NCBI GenBank assembly: GCA_032988165.1
Contig: JANTQF010000555.1
Coordinates: 1-13,812 of the forward strand
Direction of reading: 5' to 3'
DNA from: Emmonsiellopsis sp. PD_33
Lineage: Eukaryota > Ascomycota > Eurotiomycetes > Onygenales > Ajellomycetaceae
Length of the DNA: 13,812 nt
Shown here piece by piece: positions 1 to 7,841 of this stretch. Under the pieces are notes generated by a model, which did not search any database, was not told where the DNA came from, and worked only from the letters and a program-made list of their open reading frames with translations. The position numbers and the translations under genes are program-made. How positions within the stretch are numbered: position 1 is the stretch's first letter; the number at the start of each line of letters is the position of its first letter.

Positions 1-124
1 TTAATTAAAAGATAATTATACTATTAAAATTATAAATTATATATATTTATATACTATTCTCTAAGTTTTAGATAATCTAACTTATTCATTAGCTTTCTAT
101 TAACTTCAAGTAACTCTCTATACA

Positions 125-266
125 GTGACATCTAGTAGTAACTGAGAGGGCTCAGGGAACATTTCCCTTTGATTAAATATAGCAAAATGAGCATAGTGGA
201 AGGCCTTTTCTTTCTCTATTCCTAACTGCTTTCTCCCAACAGCATCTGGTTGTAACTGGAAAAGGT
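125..266. repeat. Divergent leftmost unit of the ~100 bp repeat family
   Basis: This stretch carries the landmarks of the units in the arrays to the right: a TAGTAACTGAGAGG-like segment, CCTTTGATTAAATATAGC, then GGAAGGCCTTTTCTTTCTCTATTC, and it ends with CATCTGGTTGTAACTGG. It directly precedes the first Pol III-like module, just as later arrays precede the second and third. Its dyad is decayed (CCTTTGA instead of CCTTTCA). Nothing coding is seen. Confidence 0.6.
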
Positions 267-283
267 AAAAAAAAAATCAAAAA

Positions 284-450
284 GAAAAAAAAATGATCCC
301 TACTGAATTCAAACCCAGGCATCATGTAACCTCAGCTGTTTACTTGTAGATAGCTGGGGCTATAAGATTCCCATGTAAAACCATTAGATCACTGAACCTA
401 TTGAAGAACACTGATCATCTCTTATAGCTATTTTTAATAGCTCTTTTACT
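284..450 (-). repeat. tRNA-like / Pol III-type module, copy 1 (SINE-like)
   Basis: Read on the minus strand, this has the order of a type-2 RNA polymerase III unit. A TATA-like tract (CTATTAAAAATAGC, around 427-440) is followed about 40 bp on by an A box TGATCTAATGG (381-391; consensus TRGYNNANNGG with one G-to-A), an imperfect hairpin, a B box GGTTTGAATTC (305-315; consensus GGTTCGANTCC with C-to-T changes), and a T run (285-293). The hairpin arms are 315-337 and 352-375; about 15 of the first 20 positions pair, with three transition-type differences. A and B boxes are 65 bp apart, too far for an intronless tRNA, and no acceptor stem forms. It could be a tRNA-derived SINE or a decayed tRNA-like gene. 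Confidence 0.5.
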
Positions 451-469
451 AAGCTCAGCTAGAAGTATG

Positions 470-690
470 CATGGCCTTACTCCTCACTAGAGACCTCTAG
501 TAATAACTGGGAGAGAACATGGTCTTTCATTAACTATTGATAAAAGGCCTTTACTTTCTCTATTCTTCACTGCTCCTCACTGGGGACCTCTAATAGTGAC
601 TGGGAGAGAATATGGTCTTTCATCAACTATTAGTGAAAGGCCTTTACTTTCTTCATTTCTTACTGCTTTCTCCCAAAATCATCTGGTTGT
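470..690. repeat. Short array of the ~93-100 bp repeat (about two units)
   Basis: Two units can be aligned by TCTTTCATYAACTATT starting near 523 and 616 (93 bp apart), each followed by AAAGGCCTTTACTTTC and preceded by CTCACT...GACCTCTA and ACTGGGAGAGAA. The segment ends at CATCTGGTTGTAACTGG (about 680-696), the same phrase that ends the leftmost unit. It sits between Pol III-like modules 1 and 2. No coding potential is visible. Confidence 0.7.
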
Positions 691-712
691 AACTGGAAAA
701 AAAAGGAAAAAA

Positions 713-800
713 CAGTCCCTCTGAGATTCAAACCTAGTACCAGTGAGCCAGCCATGAATAAAAAAAAAGGAAAAAAACAGTCCCTCTGGGATTCAAACTG
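713..800 (-). repeat. Tandem duplication of the module 3' end (B box plus T run)
   Basis: The phrase GGAAAAAACAGTCCCTCTG followed by a B-box-like AGATTCAAACC (724-734 on the plus strand) recurs as GGAAAAAAACAGTCCCTCTG with GGATTCAAACT (789-799). The left copy has no A box or hairpin, so it is a stray 3' end beyond the T run of copy 2. It could come from local duplication or from a nested, truncated insertion. Confidence 0.6.
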
Positions 801-940
801 TAGGCTATGAATTTATGAGGACAATTACTTCTACAGGAGAAGTAGAAGTAATTATCCCAATAGATTCATAACTACTAGACTACTGAACCTATGGAAGGAT
901 ACCTATTTCTTTCTATAATTATTTTTATAATCCTTTTTAT
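769..940 (-). repeat. tRNA-like / Pol III-type module, copy 2 (SINE-like)
   Basis: On the minus strand a TATA-like ATTATAAAAATAATTATAG (around 913-931) lies about 39 bp before an A box TAGTCTAGTAG (872-882), then a long hairpin, a B box AGTTTGAATCC (789-799) and a T run (771-777). The hairpin arms are 28 nt each (807-834 and 842-869) with a 7 nt loop; 24 of 28 positions are complementary and the innermost 12 are perfect. Flanks and boxes align with copies 1 and 3, but the stem sequence does not resemble theirs. The T arm is incomplete and no acceptor stem is convincing, so it is not a working tRNA. Transcription is not shown. Confidence 0.55.
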
Positions 941-944
941 CAAG

Positions 945-2090
945 CTGGTGACATCCAGTAGGAACTGGGAGAAAACATGGCCTTTCATTAAATATAGCTA
1001 TAGGCCTTTTCTTTCTCTATCTACCACTACATTCCTCTAACCCCAATAACATTCAGTAGTAACTGAGAGGAAACAGAGACATCACCTTTCATTAAATATA
1101 GATGAAAGATCTTATCTTTCTCTATTCACTACTGCATTCTCCTAATAACATTCAGTAGCAACCAGGAGGAAACAGAGACATCATCTTTCATTAAATCTAG
1201 CTAAAGGCCTTTTCTTTCTCTATTCACCACTGTGTTTCTCTAACCCCAATAACATCCAGTAGCAACCAGAAGGGAATAGAGACATCACCTTTCATTAAAT
1301 ATAGATGAAAGGCCTTATCTTTCTCTATCTACCACTATATTCTCCCAATGACATTCAGTAGCAACCAGGAGGGAATAGAGACATCACCTTTCATCAAATC
1401 TAGCTAAAGGCCTTTTCTTTCTCTATCTACCACTACATTTCCCTGACCTTAATGACATCCAGTAGCAACTGGGAGAGAACAGAGACATCACCTTTCATTA
1501 AATATAGATAAAAGGCCTTGTCTTTCTCTATCTACCACTGCATTCTCCCAATAACATTCAGTAGCAACCAGGAGGGAACAGAGACATCACCTTTCATTAA
1601 ATCTAGCTAAAGGCCTTTTCTTTCTCTATCCACCACTGCATTCCCCTGACCCCAATGACATCCAGTAATGATCAGGAGGAAATAGAGACATCATCTTTCA
1701 TTAAATATAGGTGAAAGGCCTTATCTTTCTCTATCTACTACTGTGTTCTCCTAATGACATTCAGTAGCAATCAGGAGAGAATAGAGACATCACCTTTCAT
1801 TAAATATAGATGAAAGGCCTTATCTTTCTCTATTCATCACTGCATTCTCCCAACCCTGATGACATTCAGTAGCAACCAGAAGAGAATAGAGACATTACCT
1901 TTCATTAAATATAGGTAAAAGGCCTTGTCTTTCTCTATCTACCACTGCATTCCCCTAACCTCAATGACATTTAGTAGCAACTAGGAGGGAATAGAGACAT
2001 CATCTTTCATTAAATATAGGTAAAAGGCCTTGTCTTTCTCTATTCTTCACTGTGTTCTCCCAATGACATCCAGTAGTAACTGGGAAAGGA
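945..2090. repeat. Tandem array with a 203 bp dimeric higher-order period
   Basis: The landmark CYTTTCA begins at 981, 1085, 1184, 1288, 1387, 1491, 1590, 1694, 1793, 1898 and 2003. Spacings are 104, 99, 104, 99, 104, 99, 104, 99, 105, 105. The two unit types also differ in sequence: one tends to read AAATATAGATGAAAGGCCTTATC, the other AAATCTAGCTAAAGGCCTTTTC. The array therefore expanded as a ~203 bp dimer, with a change of regime in the last two units. Most units hold a dyad (CCTTTCA...TGAAAGG) and an AGGCCT site. No open frame of note is present. Confidence 0.9.
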
Positions 2091-2106
2091 AAAACAACCC
2101 CTCCCT

Positions 2107-2271
2107 AAAAAAAAAATCAGTCCTCCTGGATTCAAACTTCTAACCTCAGTCTGAAGAGAAGACCCTGGTTCATTAGGATCTTCTCTCCAGACTGAGGTTC
2201 AGCCACTAGACTATTAAACCCAGACAAGGACACTGGTTACACTCTATAGTTATTTTTAATATCCCTTTTAT
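2107..2271 (-). repeat. tRNA-like / Pol III-type module, copy 3 (best preserved)
   Basis: On the minus strand a TATA-like ATTAAAAATAACTATAG (around 2244-2260) lies about 38 bp before a perfect-consensus A box TAGTCTAGTGG (2203-2213). A hairpin follows, then a B box AGTTTGAATCC (2128-2138) and a run of ten T (2107-2116). The arms are 24 nt each (2142-2165 and 2176-2199) around a 10 nt loop. They differ at only two positions, and both become G:U wobbles in minus-strand RNA but A:C mismatches in plus-strand RNA, mildly favouring minus-strand expression. The stem is unrelated in sequence to those of copies 1 and 2. Whether it is transcribed is unknown. Confidence 0.6.
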
Positions 2272-2280
2272 TAGAGTGGG

Positions 2281-3165
2281 TACTTCCAGTAGGAACTAGG
2301 ACTCTGGGAGAAATATAGCCTTTTTTCTCTATCCTTTGCTGCATCTCACCAGGAACTTCTAGGAGTAACTAGGAGAAAACATGGCCTTTCTTCTCTATCC
2401 TTTGCTGCATGTTACTGGGAACTTTAAGGAGCAACCAGGAGAAAACATGGCCTTTCTTCTCTATCCTTTGCTGTGTCTCATCAGGAACTTCTAGGAGTAA
2501 CCAGGAGAAAACATGGCCTTTCATCAAATATAGCTGAAAGGCCTTCTCTTTCTCTATCCTATTCTTTGCTGTGTCTCACTGGGAACTTCAAGGAGTAACC
2601 AGGAGAAAACATGGCCTTTCATTAAACATAGCTGAAAGGCCTTTTCTTTCTCTATCCTATTCTTCACTGCATCTCACTGGGAACTTCAAGGAGCAACCAG
2701 GAGAAAACATGGCCTTTCATCAAATATAGCTGAAAGGCCTTTTCTTTCTCTATCCTATTCTTCACTGTGTCTCACCAGGAACTTCTAGAAGTAACTGAGA
2801 GAAAATATGACCTTTCATTAAATATAGCTGAAAGGCCTTTTCTTTCTCTATCCTATTTTTTACTGTGTCTTGCCAGGAACTTCTAGGAGTAACCAGGAGA
2901 AAACATAGCCTTTCATTAAATATAGCTGAAAGGCCTTCTCTTTCTCTATCCTATTCTTTACTATGTCTCACTGAGAACTTCAAGGAGCAACCAGGAGAAA
3001 ACATGATCTTTCATCAAACATAGCTGAAAGGCCTTTTCTTTCCTTTGCTGCTTCTTGACAGGGGCTTCTAGTTGCAACTAGGAAAAGGCCTTTTCTTTCT
3101 CTATTTTTTACTACTTTTTGATGGGGACTTCTAGTCACAACTGAGAGAGTACATAGCCTTTTAAA
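2281..3165. repeat. Tandem array with an exact 98 bp period
   Basis: Six dyads YYTTTCATYAAAYATAGCTG begin at 2517, 2615, 2713, 2811, 2909 and 3007, each exactly 98 bp apart. Each is followed by AAAGGCCTTYTCTTTCTCTATCCTATTC and a GGAACTTCWAGGAGYAACCAGGAG-like segment. Shorter ~70 bp units lacking the dyad precede them (about 2330-2510), and two diverged units follow (about 3040-3165). The constant spacing without indels suggests recent expansion compared with the rest of the block. It is related in sequence to the array at 945-2090. Confidence 0.9.
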
Positions 3166-4532
3166 TACCTGTGTATTAGTCACTTTACTATCTTAATCTT
3201 ACTTCCCATCATTGCTCTTCATTTCCTCATTCCTCTTCATTCTCTTATCCCTCTTCATTTCCTCCTCAATGCTACTGGTAGCCAGCAATCCTAACCAAAA
3301 TGTCCTTGCATGAGGATATAGTTGATTAGGACTCTGGCCAGCAACTCCCTCTTTCAAACAAACTTCTTCCTGTTGAGTAGAAGAACTTAGATGATGAGGA
3401 ACTACTATCTATTTATAACCTCTATGAGCTTCTAGTAACTATTATTATCCTTCATTAAACCCTTATTTTCTAACTTTTTTATAGAATGAGGAGCTATCAG
3501 AGCCATCACAAATTACTCTCACATTTGAAGTATAATCATAAAATTAAAATGCACACTTCAATGCTGTGGCAGAAATTAAGCATATTCAGTACTTACCAGA
3601 ATATTCTATAATCTACCAATAAGGCTATACATATTGCATTGATGTTCAAGCCTTGAACCCTGCAGACATCTCATCTATGCACACTGAGGTAAGAGAATTT
3701 ATATAGTTACATTTAGGAGTTACTAATTGTTTCTGAATAGATCCAGTACTCTCATGGAGGTAACAATCATTACTGATAGAATACAGAATGCATATACCTC
3801 AATAATATTGAGTATAATTGGAAAAAATTTACATGCTCTGGGACTAAGCAATGTAAGCATTTACAACTGGACTTGAAGAATATAGAGGTAACAGATGTTA
3901 CTGCACACATCTGATTACTTATGAAAATCTTTCAACAAGAAGATTCTTAAATGCAGCCTCAATAATAAATCTATCATTCAACATAATCTTTAGCATCATC
4001 AGCAACTGATGTCTTATTATCTTCTGCTAGAAACTACTTGGAGTCTATACAGCACATTCATGATTGAGAGTGTTGAAGCACAGGATGTACAGGGGAACTG
4101 ATTTATGGATAGTCTTTAGTAGGTTCTAAATCCTTTCAATTATACTTATATATATCTTATACTAACTAATAGCCTCTGAGATCTTTCTTAAAGAATCATT
4201 CAGATTTCATATAGTGTAGTGGATGGTACCAAGATGATTCATATCAACATATTTTCTAAATAATTCCTAGAGTAATCAATTTAAGAGAGATTAGGGAGCT
4301 TTTATCTTCTACTTCTAGAGGCTCCTAATTACAATCAATTCAACAGGCTGTTCCTCTAGTTCTAACTTACTGCACTGAGGTCCACCTAGTAACAGTCCAA
4401 CAGCAATGCTATATATATAGGTTGCTATTAACTTCTGGATGTTACTAATAGTATATAGGAATCCATTAGGAACTCTTGAAAACCTCTGCTTGTAATGTAG
4501 CATTTATTTGGATTGTTCCAAAAAATCTATGA
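3166..4532. other. AT-rich stretch with faint coding relics, no callable gene
   Basis: No intact frame, RNA gene or tandem repeat is visible. Between about 3540 and 3930 the plus strand shows traces of coding sequence (separate entry). 3166-3540 and 3960-4532 are AT-rich, CpG-free and unassigned. The minus-strand open frame at 4315-4503 has no recognisable features and I treat it as chance. The stretch may hold the decayed 5' part of the transposon whose transposase follows. Confidence 0.5.
3552..3927 (+). pseudogene. Possible coding relic with one intron, upstream of the transposase
   Basis: One frame reads VAEIKHIQYLPEYSIIYQ, a stop, then a continuation ending SSMHTE. This is followed by a good fungal intron (GTAAGAG near 3690, branch TTACTAATT, acceptor GAATAG near 3740) and then, after further stops, WKKFTCSGTKQCKHLQLDL. 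Cysteine and histidine spacing hints at a zinc-binding N-terminal domain such as accompanies some fungal transposases. I do not recognise a specific family, and the link to the transposase at 4533 is inferred from proximity and orientation. Stops interrupt both parts, so no product is expected. Confidence 0.25.
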
Positions 4533-6071
4533 GTTACACTATATGTTATTCTAGCTAGCTTTGGTGTACATACACATCCTCTACCTCCTCCAATAAAGAT
4601 GCTAAAAAAGATTCAAGAGGAGATTATTCAACTGGTCCATCAAACTGATGTCCCAAGTATTACAGCTAGTAAGTATTGGAAGTCCCTAGAAATCATCACA
4701 CCCTACTAATTGGTATTATAGGTCATCTCCTTCAAACCTCTCAGCTAAGGCAATTTCTACAACAACATAATGTGTATAACCTAACTAAGTTACATTCAAG
4801 CCTCAACAATATGTCAGCACTTCAGGCTATAATACACAAGAAATAGATGCTTTCAAATCCTCTTAATAAAGATCTTTCTGGTATGAGTTTCTCTACACAC
4901 TATTAGATATGTCTGGATGTTACTAATAATATTAGTAATTACCTTTTACTACCTTACATAACTAGCCTCTCCCAACCAATATATCCAGAAAATTCATAAT
5001 GATGGTACTAATGTTATGATCTTCCTCTTACTCAAGAAACAGGCCCAGTACTTTCTAAAACAATTTAGTTTCCAAGTAGATATGACCTTCAAGCAGGTTC
5101 AAGGAGATTTCAATATGATTGATTTTGCCACACTTAATGAAGATATTAGAAAAGGTATGTATCTATATTTCCCTAGTAGTCTTAATTTACATCTATTAAT
5201 ATTTACCTGTTACTAGTCACCATCATGGCCTATATCTATATCAATAAGGAATCTGTAGAGATGTATAGAAATGTCTTCTCTTCTCTTTTCTCATTGATTG
5301 AGGATATTAGAGGAGAGTCTATCACTTGGAAGCATATTCATGGCTATGAAATAAAGATAGTAGTCTCAGATATATGCTTCAAACAGGCCTCTAGTAGGTA
5401 TTTAGCCCTTTCTATTTACTTCTGAATACTACTAACAGTAACTAATAGGACTTGGTTATTATCTCACCACTCTTGATTCCAATCAAAACTGGCAAGAATA
5501 TATTTAGCATGTGATTATCTACTGTTAGGTTCATTTCAACCATGAAATCATTCCATTCAAACAAAAGTACCCAGACACTGCTAAGTTGATGAAATAACTA
5601 CTGAAAGTAATGAGGGATCATACTCAGTAACTTCTAGATGCTTTCATAAATCACTCAGATACTGCTATTTAAAATTGGATTAAGTATAAGAAGACATTAT
5701 GGATTCTTTCTGGCTTAAACCCCTACTTTTCTTGAATGCATATAGATACTTTCAAGTGGACATTAAATACAATGAATGCTATTGAGGGCAACCATCAACA
5801 ACTAAATGCTGCTAAGAGCCACCTTACCTTACTAGCTAGTTTTGAGGCAGTTGAGAAGCTTGATCACCAGGATATGGAGCAACTGGATACATATTTTGAG
5901 ACTGGTATACAGCCTGACTGGACTGATACTAGTGTTACTGAGAGGAGAAAACATGCAGATCAAGGTATGTTATCTAATTATATTTAGTTACTACCCTAGA
6001 TTACTAATAATAATCAGTTTAATAATACAGGATATTACCAGGAACATCTAGTTGCCTCCAGCCAGAACTAG
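4533..6071 (+). pseudogene. MULE-type DDE transposase, inactivated, five introns
   Basis: One frame can be followed across five introns without a frameshift: 4669-4721, 4881-4935, 5155-5216, 5394-5448 and 5965-6030 (53-66 bp, GTAAGT/GTATGA/GTATGT/GTAGGT donors, AG acceptors, phase kept). Landmarks are a HTHPLPPP segment near 4568, QVDMTFKQVQGDF (first acidic residue at 5079-5081), FSLIEDIRGESITWKHIHG, VVSDICFKQA (second, 5369-5371), LGYYLTTLD after intron 4, and NAIEGNHQQLN (third, 5784-5786). This is the D-D-E pattern of Mutator-like transposases of the kind common in fungi. At least eight in-frame stops (4844, 4959, 5505, 5526, 5595, 5628, 5670, 5733) inactivate it. Several fit C-to-T change of CAG, CAA or CGA. 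The 5' limit is uncertain, the 3' end is set at a stop at 6069-6071, and terminal inverted repeats were not identified. Confidence 0.75.
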
Positions 6072-6232
6072 ATGCATCCCTCCCTGAAATATCCTTCTCT
6101 GGCTATCCAAAGAAACATCAATAGAAGTAGGTAGATGTAGTTGATTTGACTGAAGGTAGTTCTTCTAATTTCCTCTGGTAGTTATTAGTGCTAATTTATA
6201 TCAGGGTTACCTCATCCTGCCTAGAGGTTAAA

Positions 6233-6991
6233 GCAGTTAGGAGGTAATACTTTGCAAAGTGAGTCTCCTCTACTAATTATATACCTCCATATTAATCTAG
6301 TAATTACTAGATCCTCAGAGCTCTCCTCATGTACAACAAGCTGAAAATTTATTCTAATGTTAGTCCCCTCTGTTAATTATATGCTTCTATACTAATCCAG
6401 TAATTATCAGATCCCCCAAGCTCCCCCTTCAGTCCACAGTATTCATTAGGCACTAGTGGAAATCTATTTGAAAGTAAGTCTCCTCTGCTAATTATATACT
6501 TTCATGCTAATTTAATAATTGCTAGATCCTCAGAGCTCTCCTCATGCACAATAAGCTAGAAATTTATTTCAATGTTAGTCCCCTCTATTAATTATATACT
6601 TCTATGCTAATTTAGTAATTATCAGATCCTTCAAGCTCTCTCTTTACTCCACAGCATTTATCAGACACTAGTAGGAATCCATTTGAAGGTTAGTCCCCTC
6701 TGCTACTTATATGCTTCTATATTAATCTAGTAATTACTAGACCCTCAGAGCTCTCCTCATGCACAATAAGCTGGAAATTTATTCCAATATTAATCTCCTC
6801 TGTTAATTATATACTTCTATACTAATCCAGTAATTATTAGATCCTCCAAGCTCCCCCTTCACTCCACAGTATTCATCAGATGCTGGTAGAAATCCATTTG
6901 AAGGTTAGTCCCTTCTGCTACTTATATGCTTCTATACTAATCCAGTGATTATCAGATGCCTGTAGCCCCCTTCCAGATTGCAGTTAGGAGG
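6233..6991. repeat. 12 bp direct repeats bracketing the 215 bp array
   Basis: GCAGTTAGGAGG occurs at 6233-6244 and again at 6980-6991, just outside the two ends of the dimeric array. The next bases (TAATA and ATAAA) are similar but not identical. An exact 12-mer on both sides suggests a duplicated target or a recombination footprint, though an ancient larger duplication could also explain it. Confidence 0.45.
6263..6965. repeat. Tandem array with a 215 bp dimeric period
   Basis: The landmark RTCYCCTCT (with small variants) begins at 6263, 6364, 6478, 6578, 6693, 6793 and 6908, giving spacings 101, 114, 100, 115, 100, 115. The short half carries CAGAGCTCTCCTCATG and AATAAGCTGGAAATTTATT. The long half carries AAGCTCCCCCTTCA and CCATTTGAAGGTTAGTC. 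Both contain TAATTATATRCTTCTATACTAAT followed by a CTAGTAATTACTAG-like palindrome; the copy at 6295-6312 (ATCTAGTAATTACTAGAT) is a perfect 18 bp palindrome. No coding potential is seen. The unit is not obviously related to the ~100 bp units at the left end. Confidence 0.9.
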
Positions 6992-7344
6992 ATAAAGACA
7001 GATATGAGTAGAAGATATTAGAGCTGCTAAAATAGAAAGAAGAACTTGAGAGGCAGCTAGTAATATTAGATGAGTAGCTATTATTATATGGTAGTTTCTA
7101 TTTACTTTTAGTTGTATCTGGAAACAGGTAGTATTTGATGTATTTAAGCATAATATCAAAATTATATTACATTTAAATCATTATATTTACTGATAATAAT
7201 TAGTAGCAACTGGATCCTTTGATAAGCTCTTCTATTCTCAATTATTATCATTATATTATATTGCATACTCTGCTTCCTATACTTTATATATATATATATT
7301 TATATGTTTATAGGAATGCAGCTTGATCTTCTTGAGGCCACCCT
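6992..7344. other. AT-rich spacer, no gene; contains a (TA)n tract
   Basis: No coding, RNA or longer repeat structure is visible. A (TA)n simple repeat lies at about 7285-7299. The minus-strand open frame at 6932-7159 overlaps the end of the array and has no protein-like features. Confidence 0.6.
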
Positions 7345-7347
7345 TCT

Positions 7348-7665
7348 CAGTAATTACTGGGAGCCATGAAAATCACTTGTTAGCTCTTGATGCAGCTCAT
7401 TCCTCACAACAGCTCCCTTCCAGTAATTACTGGGAGCTATGGAAATCACATGATTCTCAGCTCTTGATGCAGCTCATCCCACCCAACAGCTCCCTCCTAG
7501 TAATTACTGGGAGCCATGGAAATTATATGATTCTCAGCTCTTGATGTGGCTCACCCCTCCCAACAGCTTTCTCCCAGTAATTACTGGGAGCCATGAAAAT
7601 TGCATGATCCTTAGCTCTTAATGTGGCTTATCCCCTTAAGGGTACCCTCTCAGTAATTATTAGTA
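7348..7665. repeat. Tandem array of ~76 bp units with a palindromic core
   Basis: The 12 bp palindrome CAGTAATTACTG occurs at 7348-7359, 7421-7432, 7498-7509 (TAGTAATTACTG) and 7575-7586, with a decayed fifth at 7651 (CAGTAATTATTA). Spacings are 73, 77, 77 and 76. Each full unit continues GGGAGCYATGRAAAT, then CTCAGCTCTTGATGYRGCT and CAACAGCTCCCTC. The GTAAxTACTGGGAG part resembles the AGTAACTGGGAGA segment of the left arrays, so the two may share ancestry. The plus-strand open frame at 7323-7544 follows the repeat and is not considered a gene. Confidence 0.85.
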
Positions 7666-7699
7666 GCAGGTGGGTGTGTAATACAATACCATACACTAT

Positions 7700-7841
7700 C
7701 TCATCAGGTGGCATGTAATTTATTTACATGAGCACTCCTATGGCCTACTAGTTACAACTAATTGAATTTTGCTGATAAATATCTTACTACCCAATAAGCT
7801 AAGTTGGGCAGAGTATGATAATACTGTAACCACCTGATGAG
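7700..7841. repeat. 142 bp segment with 12 bp perfect inverted ends (MITE-like)
   Basis: CTCATCAGGTGG (7700-7711) and CCACCTGATGAG (7830-7841) are exact reverse complements. CCACCTGATGAG is repeated in direct orientation at 7892-7903, and CACCTGA appears again at 7909 and 7917. The paired ends could mark a small non-autonomous element. Equally, CACCTGAT may be a clustered motif at the edge of the CpG-free block. No clear target-site duplication is seen. Confidence 0.4.

Noticed and set aside
284..2271. Functional tRNA genes
   Set aside because: A and B boxes are too far apart (64-72 bp), the T arm does not pair in single copies, and no acceptor stem or anticodon loop can be assigned.
945..3165. 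CRISPR array
   Set aside because: Units are contiguous and alike along their whole ~100 bp, with no short repeat plus unique spacer pattern. The context is eukaryotic.
4315..4503. Minus-strand 62 aa open frame
   Set aside because: AT-rich, no recognisable motif, and no repeat or promoter context; chance open frame.
7323..7544. Plus-strand 73 aa open frame
   Set aside because: It runs through the 76 bp tandem repeats and its protein repeats reflect only the DNA units.
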